A DNA stretch of 64,000 bases from Rhizomys pruinosus (Eukaryota; Chordata; Mammalia; Rodentia; Spalacidae), in contig VZQC01008874.1 in NCBI GenBank assembly GCA_009823505.1, forward strand, positions 240,584 to 304,583, in the 5' to 3' direction. Shown here piece after piece: positions 12,544 through 23,918 of this stretch (position 1 is the stretch's first letter; each line of letters begins with the position of its first letter). Both the position numbers and the translations under genes were made by a program. The notes under the pieces were generated by a model that did no database searches, had not been told where the DNA came from, and saw only the letters and a program-made list of their open reading frames with translations.

Positions 12544-12720
12544 CAGGCCAGGCGTGGTGGTGCATGCCTTTAATCCTAGCACTTGGGAGGCAGAGGCAGG
12601 CGGATCTTTGTGCGTTCAAGGCCAGCCTGGTCTACAGAGTGAGTTCCAGGACAGCTGGGGCTACAGGGAGACCCTGTCTCGAAAAGACCAAAAAATAAAT
12701 AAATAAATAAATAAATAAAA
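12544..12720 (+). mobile_element. full-length B1 SINE, plus strand
   Basis: It starts CAGGCCAGGCGTGGTGGTGC and ends in an (AAAT)n tail. Flanked by the 13-base duplication TAAAAGGAACTCT (12531-12543 and 12721-12733). With its inverted neighbour it would form a strong hairpin if transcribed. Confidence 0.95.
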
Positions 12721-12733
12721 TAAAAGGAACTCT

Positions 12734-14064
12734 AAGAAAAGAAAGTAGTATCCAAGCATTAGCTACAATTTTGACCTAGTAACAGTACCTTTAACTTGAC
12801 ACTATAGAATTAATAAGTTAAAAATATAATAACTTTCTATGAAGGAAGCTAGCAAGGGATTCTAGCCTGAAGTCTCTTTGGCTTTCCCGAGCATTCTCTC
12901 AGTTCTGGTGTTAATTTTGCTTTCATTCCAGTTCAGCGTGTCATTATTTAAACAGCCTACTAGATTTTAGATTACCTGAAAAGCAAAATAGACTTACTTC
13001 TCAGTCAAATTTTCGTAAATCCATACTAGGTGAAGGCCACCCTGAAAGATTTACAGTATATGTATTTTTGCTACTTAAGAGTTCATTCTGAGAACTCATA
13101 TCATTTTTCATTTCAACAGAGCCAAGAGCAGCTCAGAGCAGATTGCTTCTTCCCTTCTTCCTTTTCAATTTCAGTTATATTCTCTTAATCCCTGTTTCCA
13201 TCCATGCCCTGGAGAATATGTGGATCAATGTTTTTTTAAAAAAGACAATAAACTCATATATCCATGGATCCTCAAAAAATTGATACATTTCTGAGAAAAA
13301 ATAAGAGTCAATATGAGTAGCAGGAACCGGCCTTAGCTTAAGGTAAGAAGCATTACAAGAAGTTGAATACAATTAACAAGCTGGCAGCTCTTAAAAGAAA
13401 TCTACTCGTGTTCAGCCTGCATTAAAGAAGTGTGGAGTGAGGCTAGGGAATGAGAATTTGATATTTTATTGTGAACTTGTTAAATAGTTGACAAACTGAT
13501 TGATGATGCCCACCTTAGGGGTCAGATGGAAAATAATTTAGCACATAGATAGACTGCCCATGAGTAGCGGGATTGATGGCGACAACAGGAAAGACCTGCA
13601 CTGTTGCCAGTAGCTCAAAGGTCAAGGACAAGATGATTTGGGGCCATCTTCAAGAACATATGAAGAAATATGAAAAGGTAAGAGATTTACAAAGAGGAAA
13701 TTATGAGGTTCGTGGCTGTGAGTTTAGGTGATATCTGGAGCAATGGTTTGACTTCTAAGACTAAGTAGTTTTCAACTCAGCTACAGAGATGAAAAATGAA
13801 AGTAAGCCACACAGATTTAGGAACAGAGAAATAAGCCGAAGCTCTCATGGTCAGCTGATGGGGCTGTGAGGAAAGAAAAGCAGGCTTCTCACCTCGCCTC
13901 CTTTTACTGTGTTTATCTTTCTACATTTTCTACCCTTAGCTGTTTTCTTTTATTTCATTCCCTTACAATACTGAAACTTTAGTCATGCTATTAATTATAT
14001 TTGTTCAACATTCCTCATTTTTGAACAACAAAAATATAGTTTAAATGCTGAATAGTGATTTTAA
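12734..14064. other. anonymous sequence
   Basis: No repeat or gene recognised over 1.3 kb. Normal AT-rich composition. Confidence 0.4.
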
Positions 14065-14074
14065 AAATAATTTT

Positions 14075-14311
14075 GGGGGCTGGAGAGATAGCCTAGCAGT
14101 TAAGAGCGCCAACTGCTCTTGCAGAGGACCTGGGTTCGATCACCAGCACCCACATGGCGGCTGAGAACCGTCTGTAACTCCAATTCCAGGAGAACTCCAG
14201 TTCCAGGGGAATCTGACACCCTCTTCTGACCTCCGAGGCATTGCACGACACGGGTGCACAAACCTGCATGCAGACAGTACATTCATTACACATAGAAAAT
14301 AATAAATAAAT
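14075..14311 (+). mobile_element. B2 SINE, young type
   Basis: Starts GGGGCTGGAGAGATAGCCTA, has the internal duplication of the AACTCCA..TTCCAGG segment and an (AAAT)n tail. Flanking duplication AAATAATTTT at 14065-14074 and 14312-14321. The B box reads GGTTCGATCAC. Confidence 0.95.
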
Positions 14312-14321
14312 AAATAATTTT

Positions 14322-15183
14322 CTTGTATAGGACATGACTTCATGACCCCATACTTTATGCTTCTTCTTTGAATAAGCAACTCTCAAGAGACAAATGATTC
14401 TCTACCATTATTCCAGACAATTGTAACCAATGTGTTCATTTATATTTCTGCTCTCGTTGTCTTGGAGTATGAGGAGAAAGACAACCAGAATATCTGTAAG
14501 ACATGAAGAATTCAATAATGATGAGTTGCAAACTCTTGCTGTGACTACCTAGGTTGTAGGTTCTCCACACAAGTCTGGAACAGAACCTGACAGTGATAAA
14601 GCATCACTAGACCTCGAGGACTGTGATATCACACAAGCAAACCCTTAACAAACCCACCTGAAATCAGCACATGAATTCAATGAAAAACCAGTTAGCAAAG
14701 CAAAGCAAGGCATAGTCAAAATGAAAAAAAAAAAAAAATGTCATGAAAAGCTATGTCAGAAATGGGTCTTTGACAGGCTAAAGGGGTTACTAAAAATCAC
14801 TACTCAGAAATCCAAGAAAATGGCCCTTCTCACCACAAAGCCAGGTGATCACAAGAGCCCAGTTGTAGACATCTGCCCATGTTTTGTGCAAAACAAAACT
14901 GAGGACTTGTCTCAGCAAGCAGTTAGCAGTGCTGAGCAATTCAGAACTCAAGGTGAAGGTATCTCAAATGTCAGAAAACACACAGCTGTATAAAAGGAGA
15001 ATGGAGAAGAGGAGGTGGATGAAACAGGTATGGAAGTTAGGGTTCTAGAAGTAGTCATGCCATGAGCAGGCACGTGGTGAGCAAAGGCAGGCCAAACCCC
15101 GAGGACCTGCAGTGACGCCACTGAAGTGCTGCTAGGAGATTACATTGCCACCCAAAGCGAGGATCATTTATGGTGTTTCAAAC
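14322..15183. other. anonymous sequence with a 90-codon open frame
   Basis: A frame at 14721-14993 (plus) opens in an A-run (MKKKKK...). It has no domain I recognise and no cleavage, membrane or coiled-coil signal. Its length is within chance expectation for this composition. Confidence 0.3.
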
Positions 15184-15193
15184 TAGTAACTGC

Positions 15194-15305
15194 CGCACGC
15201 CTTTAATCCTAGCACTTGGGAGGCAGAGGCAGGCGGATCTTTGTGAGTTCAAGGCCAGCCTGGTCTACAGAGGGAGTTCCAGGCCAGCTGGGGCTACAGG
15301 GAGAC

Positions 15306-15338
<33 letters not shown>

Positions 15339-15342
15339 AACA
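15194..15342 (+). mobile_element. B1 SINE, plus strand, 5'-truncated
   Basis: It begins inside B1 (CGCACGCCTTTAATCCTAGC), and its right end runs directly into a 31-base A tail, losing the CCTGTCTC end. Flanking duplication TAGTAACTGC at 15184-15193 and 15343-15352. The clean tail suggests a fairly recent insertion. Confidence 0.92.
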
Positions 15343-15352
15343 TAGTAACTGC

Positions 15353-15696
15353 AGTTTAGTTTGATATTTGCAGTTTCTATGATTAATAAAGTTATTACTT
15401 CTTGTTGGATCAAAATATAAAATAACCTATAAAAAAACTTTTTAATTCCTTATCATTTTGTGTTAGTAAAGGCCTGGCAGTATTTCAGGTATTAGTTGAA
15501 GATCATAGAAGACTTCAAAATTAAACCTTTAATCTATCCATCATTACAAAGCTTCAAAGTTCAAAAACCCTGCAGCCAAATTCCATATTGGATAAACATT
15601 CTTCCCTATTCACAGTCACTTCTCATTCTTTGATAAAAACAACACAGCTTCCTTTGATACAATTAGTTTTCTCTATTTTGATATAGTCGAAAGGAT
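15353..15696. other. no recognised feature
   Basis: AT-rich sequence between two B1 copies. Confidence 0.35.
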
Positions 15697-15850
15697 TTTT
15701 TTTTTTTTTTTGAGACAGAATTTCCTAGTAGCCCCAGCTGTCCTGGAACTCATTATGTAGACCAGGCTGGCCTGAATCTTACAGAAATCCACCTGCCTCT
15801 GCCTCTGGAATTCTGGGATTAAAGGTGTGTGCCACTATGTGTGTCTGGCC
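15697..15850 (-). mobile_element. B1 SINE, minus strand, diverged
   Basis: T-run, TTGAGACAGAATTTCCTAGT and the B1 body to GTGTGTGCCAC. More substitutions than the 12.4-kb copies. Confidence 0.88.
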
Positions 15851-15869
15851 CAATAGGATTTCTTTTTTT

Positions 15870-16150
15870 AAATGAATTTTTCTGATTTTCACACAATATA
15901 GTTTGATGGCATTTAGAACCACTATCTTCACTGCACCTCCCCCCAATGCCCTCTGTCCAATTTAATGAACTCACTTGTATATTTATAATATGGATTACAG
16001 AGTATTGTTTGTGTCCCCTAGCATATTTCAGTGTAGATCCATCCACTGGGCGGATAAGAACTGATTTTTTTTAACCATTGAAGTAGTCTCTCCTGTAATC
16101 CAAAGGTGAGAATGTGAGCCTGAAGGGTGATGGAGTGTGAATTAAAGACT
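15870..16150 (-). mobile_element. old L1 3'UTR-like sequence (low confidence)
   Basis: The segment around TTTGATGGCATTTAGA and the pyrimidine-rich run after it match the segment at about 56085-56160. They look like antisense copies of one old repeat, probably an L1 3'UTR. Confidence 0.35.
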
Positions 16151-16840
16151 GTGGATCAGCTTATTCATTTCCCCTGATGGCCCAGCTCTCTGATCCTGTC
16201 TCATCTGATGCAAAGTTGATTCCACTAGCTATCAGTCTCTACCGTTTGCAAGCCCAGTTCTCTAAACTTTCCACTTATCTGTGAATTCACTATCAATCAC
16301 ACTTTCCATGAAAGCTTACTATTTTTAGGTTTGCCAATTTATTTTTGGTTATTTCAGTTGATCTATTACATATTGCTATGAATTTCAACAGTAAGGATCA
16401 TGAAATCATGAGTAAGATAAAATATATAAATTAATCTGAAAATCTTATATTCCTACCATAAAAAACATATGGTATTGGTTAGAGAAGCTAGATTGACTAC
16501 AAAAGTTGCAACAGCTTACTCATCTGTTTAACTAGAAAGAAATTATTAAAGTCACAGACTTTAAAAAGTTGTGCAAATTTTCCTCAGTCCCAATGAAGCA
16601 GAAATTGCCTGTGCATGCAATATAGTAGAAATATATTATCAATTGATGATTTGTAAATTCATAAACACCTAAAAGATAGTTAAATTTGTTTTCAAAGATA
16701 TACTATTTTAGTTTTCAAGTTTAAATTGATCAGAATGTCCTCTAAATTTCATAAGACTGGCAAATATAATTTTGGATTGGCTATATGGAAAACCAGCAGT
16801 ACGAACCAGTCAAATTCAACCTCATCTATCAGCCTTCAAG
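16151..16840. other. anonymous sequence
   Basis: No gene or repeat recognised. Confidence 0.35.
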
Positions 16841-16844
16841 TATC

Positions 16845-16940
16845 TGACCTCTACAAGCATTGCATGTCAGGGGTGCACTTACATGCATGCAGACAGTATA
16901 CTCATATACATAAAATTAAAAAATAAATTTTTAAAAATAA
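16845..16940 (+). mobile_element. B2 SINE 3' fragment
   Basis: CTGACCTCTACAAGCATTGC and CATGCAGACAGTATACTCAT are the B2 3' body, ending in an A-rich tail. The tRNA-like head is absent, so it has no internal promoter. Confidence 0.75.
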
Positions 16941-16949
16941 AATTTCCTT

Positions 16950-18331
16950 TCAAAAATTATCATGTTTGACCACTAATTCTCCTGTCTCCTCAAGCTTTGG
17001 AAACATCTCCAAGGTATTATCTATCACATTTAATGATCTGTCTAGCTTGAAATTTTAAGCTCTTTTATAATCAATAACTCCCACCAACAGAACATGGAAC
17101 AGCTTCCAAACCAATTGTGTAAAGCTTTTCCTTTGAAGTAACTCAAACCAATGAGATCCTGGCTGAAAAAGAATTCCATGTGGACTTTGGTAATCCAGAG
17201 CAGGGTTCAGCCAGTTTTTTCTCTACATGGTCAAATAAGAAAGATTTTATGTTGTGTGAGACATCAGTCTCTCAAAGCCATTGTTCTGTTGTAGTGTGAA
17301 GTAGTAATACCAATAGTACAGGATTCCCTATTTAATACTCAGGAAAAATGATGGTGTAAATGGAGGAAAAGGCTATGTGGCTCTCAGAAGCTCAAAGGGA
17401 GGCTAAGGGTTATGAGTACAAGATCCACATTTGGGGCTATCAAAGTATGTGTGGAGGTAACAACTACTTTAAACAGATTTGTGATGCTACCTATCTCTCC
17501 CCAACATGCTTCAAATTATCAAAACAACATATTCGATGAACTCTGAAAGTTTGGGGGTTTTCTATTCAGATCTGATGTAACCACAATGAATAGACAATGA
17601 ATCTAGAATCTAGAAAAAAAAATATGACAAAAGAGGCTAATGTAAACAATATACTTAAAACCTAAAACACGTGAACATTGACTTAGGATAAAATTAACTA
17701 AAAATCCTCAGTTGAGAGCTGTCCCCAAAATGCAGGACAGATAAGGGCAGAGAGCCAGAACATTCTAGAAGCACAGCTGCCTGAGGCCTGGGGCTGATGG
17801 GAAAACAGAAAAGGCAATTATGGCACTGATGTCTATCAAGCATGGACAAGCTTGACAGACAAGTTCTCTTCAGAACCTGTCTGGAGGGAGACTAGCACTT
17901 TCATGAATTTTTGTCTGAGAGATTGTCACTTTCCCAAGATGAACACTGGAGAAAAACCTCCAGATTCTACCCAATGTGGCATTTACCATAGTCCAGCAAT
18001 CCCAGTCTTTTCCATCCTGAGAGAAGAGGATCTCCAATTCCAACTTTTGGATAAAGAAGTGTGGAAGGCTGAGAAGTACTTGGGATGGTTGCTGCCCAGA
18101 TACAAAGGTTCCCTAAAGCACCCTAATACATGCAATGTCCTGGGTGGCTTGCCTAGCACTGCCCTGTACCCGCCAAAATGAAGGGGGATAACAAGGAAAT
18201 GAGAGGAACACTTGCTTCTTCAACCAACAGTAGACACCTAATTTCTAGCCAAATAAACATAGAAGTCTAAACTAAAAGTCCATCCTCATCAGTTTCTTAT
18301 TCCCAGTACATCACTTTCCAACCAAAGATTT
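16950..18331. other. anonymous sequence with a 109-codon open frame
   Basis: The longest open frame outside identified repeats in this part is 17852-18181 (plus). It encodes a protein with several Cys, Trp and Pro residues but no domain I recognise; an NTGEKP-like hexamer in it is probably chance, since no zinc-finger Cys/His spacing follows. No promoter, splice or homology evidence. It could be a decayed old retroelement. Confidence 0.3.
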
Positions 18332-18336
18332 CAAGG

Positions 18337-18743
18337 TGTCCTAGTTTGTCTTCCATTGCTGTGACAAAACACTCTGACCGACACCAACTTGGGGAGGAAA
18401 GGGTTTATTCAGCTTACATCTCCTGGGTCACAGTTCATCACTCAGGGAGCCCAAGGCAAGAACTCAGGGCAGGAACCTGGAGGCAGGAGCTGAAGCACAG
18501 GCCATGGAGGAATGCTGTTCACTGGCTTGCTCTCTCTTGGCTCATGCCCAGCCTGCCTTCTTATATAATACATAACCTGCCCAGGGTGGCACTACTCATT
18601 GTGGGCTGGGCCCTCCCACACTGCTCAACAATCAAGACAATACTCCACAGATGTGGCCACAGGCCAATCCAATGGAGCAAATTCCCCAATTGAGGCTCCC
18701 TCAACCCAGGTGTGTCAAGTTGACACTAAAGCTATCCAGCACA
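18337..18743. mobile_element. solo LTR, 407 bp, with 5-bp duplication
   Basis: It begins TGTCCTAGTTTGTCTTCCAT and ends CCAGCACA (TG...CA), with CAAGG at 18332-18336 and again at 18744-18748. The GGGGAGGAAAGGGTTTATTC and AATTGAGGCTCCCTC segments match a common rodent LTR-type repeat. The subfamily name is uncertain. No viral internal region is present. Confidence 0.75.
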
Positions 18744-18784
18744 CAAGGCATATGCAAAGGTAAACATACAGATATGTGTTAAAA

Positions 18785-19560
18785 AGTGGCACAACCCAGG
18801 CCTCCAAAACAGACCATAGAGAGGGCAGAAATAGACGAATTATCAAACAAAGGATTTTTAGAAGGCAACAATTAATGTACTAAGAACTTGACCGGAACCA
18901 CAGTGTCAAAGGAGGACAGAAATGGAGAAATGGCACTGCAACTTACTGTAAGGCTATAGCAATTAAGACATCCTGGACTAGGTCTGACCAGAAAGAGGCA
19001 ATTAGATCGATCAGCAGACCTGATATGAAAGTCACAAATCTAGTAAGCTGAGCTCTGACAAAGGAGCAACTGTAATTCTGGAGTGAAAGGGCAGTGTTTA
19101 TAACAAATGGCAACAGGATGATCGAACATCCACAGCACAGAAATCCATCTAAACATGGCTTTTACTACCTTCACAAAACTAACTCAGATGAGATCAGAGA
19201 CCTAAACACAAAACACACAAGCCTGTGAAAATTTCCAAAAACCAAGACACAGTGAAAAATCTAAGGGGCCTTGGACTTGGTCACAGGGCTTTAGGATAAC
19301 AAAAGCACATTTCATGAAGGAAAAATCGAGGTTCAACCTCATTCAAAGTATCCATCAGTCACTTTTGTCGGTATCTACTCCAATGTATTGAAAACTGAAT
19401 CCACACAAAACACTGCATATGAATATTTGTAGCAGCTTCATTCATAATTCTTGATAATTGTAAACAAGCAGGGTTTCCTTTAATAAATGAAAAGTCAAGA
19501 ATCATACAATGAATATTACTCAGCAATAAAAAGAAATGAGCTAACAACCAGGAAAACAAG
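18785..19560 (+). mobile_element. ancient L1 3' portion, plus strand
   Basis: GCTATAGCAATTAAGACATC, ACAAAGGAGCAACTG and, near the end, ATGAATATTACTCAGCAATA are landmarks of the ORF2 C-terminus/3' end of old mammalian L1. Strongly decayed, no usable frame. Confidence 0.65.
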
Positions 19561-19569
19561 AAACCACAA

Positions 19570-19617
19570 CCATTTATTTATTTATTTATTCATTCATTCA
19601 TTCATTCATTCATTCAT
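19570..19617. repeat. (TTTA)n then (TTCA)n microsatellite
   Basis: About four TTTA/TTTATT units followed by seven or eight ATTC units, likely grown from the A tail of the adjacent B1-like element. Confidence 0.85.
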
Positions 19618-20225
19618 TTTGGATTTCTGAGGTTCTCACTGGTAGCCCAGGCTAGCCTTAAATTTACTATGTAGCTGTATTAGTCAGGGTTCTCTAAAGA
19701 AACAGAAGCAACAGGATGAATATATATAACTATATACAATTTATTGATTTGCTCGCGTGACGGAGCTCAACAGTAGCGCCAAACTGGAGAGGCCGGGAAT
19801 CCAGGGAACTGCTCAGTACGCAAGGCTGGATATCTCAGGAGTCCCAGTCTAGTGCTGAAGGCCCGAATGGATTCCAGGAGATCTGCCAGTCTCAGTACAC
19901 GCTGGGATCCGAAAGGTTGATCACAGCAGCAAGACAAACTCACCAGATGAGAGAAGCAAGCTGCAGGAGGAAAAAAAAGAGGCCAGCTCCCGCTGCCGTG
20001 GCCTTAAATACTGCCTGCTGGCAGAAGGTAACACCCACATTTGGGGTGGGCCATCCGGGTTGAGGTGGTGCTATCAGAAGACCCTTTTCTCTTATTTGTT
20101 CCTTAGTCCAGTCAAGTTGACACCCAGGATTAACCATCACAGTAGCCCAGGTTGGCTTTAAACTCCCAATGATGTTTCTGCTTTAGCCTCTGGAGTGCTG
20201 GTATTATAGGCAGGGACCACATTGT
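19618..20225 (-). mobile_element. old B1-like SINE interrupted by an LTR
   Basis: 19618-19675 (GGTAGCCCAGGCTAGCCTTA) and 20147-20225 (CTGCTTTAGCCTCTGGAGTG) together read as one diverged B1-type SINE in reverse orientation. The LTR at 19676-20141 splits it. Confidence 0.7.
19676..20141. mobile_element. solo LTR (ORR1/MaLR-like), 466 bp
   Basis: It begins TGTATTAGTCAGGGTTCTCT and ends CCATCACA, with the 5-base duplication GTAGC at 19671-19675 and 20142-20146. The opening is a well-known start of rodent ERVL-MaLR LTRs. Several CpGs remain (CTCGCGTGACGG), more than in neighbouring DNA, which suggests it is not very old. No internal region. Confidence 0.75.
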
Positions 20226-20332
20226 CTTTTAATACTTTTGGAAAAAATCATAAATTTCTAAAGAAAAACTGTTGGAACTGGAATTCAAGGAACTGCTTCA
20301 TAGGCTGTACTGCCATTAGAGAGCTTTTGTAG

Positions 20333-20550
20333 GGCTTGGAGAGATGGCTCACTGGTTAAGAATAGTGGCTGTTCTTGCAGAGGACTCAATTTGAATCCCA
20401 GCACCCACATGGTGCCTCCTAACAACTGTCCATAACTCCAGTTCCAGGGGATCTGATGCCCTGATCTCTGCCCTCTTCTGATGTCTACAGGCATTGCACA
20501 ACACAGGTACACTTACAAACATGCAGGCAATACATTCATACACATAAAAT
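20333..20550 (+). mobile_element. B2 SINE, older type
   Basis: AGGGCTTGGAGAGATGGCTC head, decayed B box (ATTTGAATCCC), single CCAGTTCCAGGGG segment, tail ACACATAAAATTGTAAATA. Confidence 0.88.
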
Positions 20551-20990
20551 TGTAAATAGAAGCATTTGTGAGTATTTTGACTGAGGAGTTAAAGCTTTAA
20601 TGTGTAAGGCACTAACATTCCATGCTACCAGTATCGACTTTGGCTCTCATACCTGCAATTCTTTCTCAATGAAAACATGAAAGACTTAAGATCCACTCAA
20701 AAGGAAGGAATCCATGCATGGTACTGAGAACACAGCAAATTATAGATGGTTGGAGAGGTCATAGTTCCTAGATCAATGTAATTGTCTACTATATTTTAAA
20801 TATACATACATTCACAGTCAAGTATAGCTCTCACCACTCAAAGAAGCATCTTTTTGCAACAGATGGACATAATCACAAAGTAACACAACTGATCAGAATG
20901 CAGAAAATAATTGACTATGGGCGTCCACCTCTAAGTAATACATCTACAGTGCAATCTCTATACATAAGGCTCAGGGAACAGAAAGGGGGG
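20551..20990. other. no recognised feature
   Basis: AT-rich sequence with no coding signal or named repeat. Confidence 0.35.
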
Positions 20991-21880
20991 GTGGAAAGAT
21001 TGTAAAAGCCAGAGGAACATGACACCTACTGCTAGATAATGAAGTCTAGCCATGATAGAGAAGTTGTGCCCATGATCTTCACAGTATGGTAGTCTAACAA
21101 GTTCTAACACAATGAGGAAAACAGTTGAAATGTCAGTGTGTGTCAGTATGAGACTCTGTTTGGCTTGAGCACCATGGAGTCCTCACCCACAGTCCCAACA
21201 GCTTCTTTGGATCTGGGATAGGTCGGGCCCCCTGTTCGCCAAGGGAGATCTCATCCCCTAAGGCCTCCCTTTGATGTACTGGGCAGACCAAATGTCACAC
21301 TTCCTATTTCTCAATACACACCTGGGAGTTCCGTTGCCCCAGTAGGAGCCATGTTGCCTGGCACCTCTCTGACTCTCCTTCATGTCCGCCGACCGACCCC
21401 CCATTTCCACCCTGAAGCATGGTTGCATCCGGATATAAACCTTTGCTTGTTGCCAATAAAACTGAGTTATTTCCCTGTGAAATTTCTCACAGCTCATTAT
21501 TGGGTTCCGCCTTCTACCTCTCTCCCCCCACCCCGTTCCTCTCCCTCCCCCTTTCTGCTGCCACAGGATACTCAGAGCCCCTGGCTGGCCTGGTTGCACT
21601 GGGAAAAACCTCCACTGATCACAGAGCAGGGAGGAAGAACATCATGAGGCAACAAGTGTGGATGGGGAAATTTTCACAGAGTCCCACCTCTAGATATATA
21701 GTGTTGGGGTGTTATAAATGTATGTATGTATATTTAACAATAATAATCAAAGAAGAGGACCAGAAATTGAGAGAACTTGGTGACATGGGAGGAATTGGAG
21801 GGGGGGGGACAGAGGGGCAGAAATTTTGCAGATACAATACTCGTGTATGAAATGCTCAAGAAATAAACAAGATTTTTAAA
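20991..21880 (+). mobile_element. L1-type 3'UTR remnant with embedded LTR-like segment
   Basis: GATTGTAAAAGCCAGAGGAA near 21000 and the 3' end ATGAAATGCTCAAGAAATAA after a G-run (21790-21880) look like the 3'UTR of old rodent L1. Similar blocks recur near 54440 and 54780. An LTR-like segment seems inserted between. Boundaries are poorly defined. Confidence 0.45.
21180..21570 (+). mobile_element. possible LTR fragment
   Basis: A TATA-like GGATATAAACC (21430) is followed 15-20 bases later by CCAATAAAACTGAG and then a pyrimidine-rich U5-like stretch. This order resembles the R region of an ERV LTR. No clear TG...CA ends or target duplication were found, so the call is tentative. Confidence 0.35.
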
Positions 21881-21904
21881 AAGATAATGTGAAGCTGTTT
21901 CATC

Positions 21905-22060
21905 ATTCAGTTTTTTTAGGGGGGGTCTTTTTGAGATAGGGTCTCCCTGTAGCCTCATCTAGCCTGGAACTTACTATGTAGAACAGGTCAGTTTCAATCT
22001 CATAGAAATAAGCCTGCCTCTACCTCCTGAATGCTGGGATTAAAGGCTCCACTCTCTACC
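21905..22060 (-). mobile_element. B1 SINE, diverged, minus strand
   Basis: GTCTTTTTGAGATAGGGTCT through GAATGCTGGGATTAAAGGCT. Many substitutions. Confidence 0.8.
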
Positions 22061-23594
22061 TCAAACATAATTGTAATGCCAACTTGTTCAATACACATGT
22101 GATTAATTTGTCAGTAGCATGTGTTTAAGTAAATTTGTGGTATGACATGTTCAGATCATATTATTGTCATGTTCATATATTTTTGTCATCAGTGCTATAT
22201 TAAAAAAGGTGATGAAGCAAATGACAAAAAGAGTGGACACTGAAAAGAGCTGGACTCATGAAGTGCCTGGACACATTAACTCTGAAAGCTGTCACAGGCC
22301 ATTTGAACATATTTATCATATTTTCAAACCACCATCTCCAAATTCAGTAATCACCAGAGAAAAGTTTGCAAAATGGTTTCCATTAAAATTTTCTATTTTC
22401 ACTAATATATTATTCCTTTGAACAACCTCTGTTGACTTTTATACTTTACTATCCCTGATTAGAGCTAAATGAATAATTTGAAAAATGAGGCAAATATCCT
22501 TTGATTAATATAATTAGTGCACCTTATAAGATCTACCTGTGTAGCAAATGAAAACTCTCAAAATAAGGTTTTCTTATTTTTGTCAATTAATTTGTAGTAA
22601 TAATATAATGACGTATTGATAATTTGAGAAGAAAAATAAATTGAACAGGAAATGTTGTGAAAATACATCAGGTATAACAGAGAGCCTTTAGCATTGAAAA
22701 TAGTGGCACATAACACAAGACCCTAATACTCTAGTCCATAATACAAGAAAAAATCTAGCCCACAGTGATTACACAGTGAGCAGTTGCCAAGTGTCAGTCA
22801 TGTATGTGAAAAGACTGGGAAGAAAACAGTGCTGCCTTTAGCAGGATTTATTACCCACTAGTGAGATGATTGATGTGTGGAGTAACACAAGTGTCAGAGG
22901 ACAAAATTATGACTGAGTTTAATAATCTGATTGGCTTTATTTTTGACTCTAGAATCAGGCAACACATCCATAAAAACAATAATGTCCCAGTAAACTGAGC
23001 AGAAGACATGAAATTTATACACAGAGAAGACGAGAAAGAAAAAATAAAGGTATTTTCTTCTGTGGCCGTGACAGGAAGCCACCGCAATAGAGAAGCAACT
23101 GACTGGCCAGCCTCCCATTACTTCAGGGTTTTTTCTGTTTGTTTTTTTTTCAGTGTGAAAGGATTAGGGAAAAAGGAAATTAGTTTTCACACCAGTCAAA
23201 ACTGGTATCTTTGGCAAATTTGGCTCTTTCACTCCATCCTTATTTCTTAGGAGGTCAAATAAATGGATTATTTTTTTTTATCAAAAAATGGTTTAATTTC
23301 AACATTATGTGGAATTTTTATATAAATGACCCTATTTTAATTTTAGCCTGATCTGAGATTTATTCCAAAATGATGACCTTTTAACATTTCGATTTAACAA
23401 AGTTATCGTCATCCCAAATGAAGACTCCAAAGCCCACAGACTTCGAGTGTCTGCCTAAGGCATATTCGACTATTTAACACCTGCGAGCATTAGTACGGAT
23501 ATCAAGAATACAGCTCCCTCTTCCTTTCAAATAATTTACCCTCAAGCATCCACATCTCACTCTTGAGATTGCTGGGTTTTTGCTAGATGTATTT
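22061..23594. other. anonymous sequence
   Basis: 1.5 kb with no identified repeat or gene. Open frames are short and lack family resemblance. Confidence 0.4.
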
Positions 23595-23918
23595 TTTTTA
23601 TTTAATTTTTATTGATGGTTTGTGCATTTCGTACATCATTTTCCAATTCAGATCAGGCATATTTCCCTTTCCCTTCCCCCCCCCACCCCCACCCCATCCC
23701 AGATCATGTATTCTGCCATAACTGTCCTGCATCTTTCAGTTTTTTTTTTCATTTTTTAGCTATAAGTGATAATCCATGAGTATAAGCATCCTTCTTGCAA
23801 AACCAATCTACAGACTCTTGTGCCCAAACCCCCACAGTCCCACCATTCAGTGGGGGGTGACAGGTTGTTTGTTCAATCAAGTTGATCAAATGAGTGTCCA
23901 GACTACATCGCTGTAGCT
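23595..23918 (-). mobile_element. retroposon family, subfamily B, 3' tail copy
   Basis: On the minus strand this matches the last third of the copy at 42342-42857. Shared landmarks are CTACAGCGATGTAGTCTGGA, the TTAGCTATAA region, the C/G-run and CATTTCATAC-like end. The flanks CTAGATGTATTTTT and CTATATGTATTTTT look like a slightly diverged target duplication, so it is a 5'-truncated retroposition. Confidence 0.75.
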
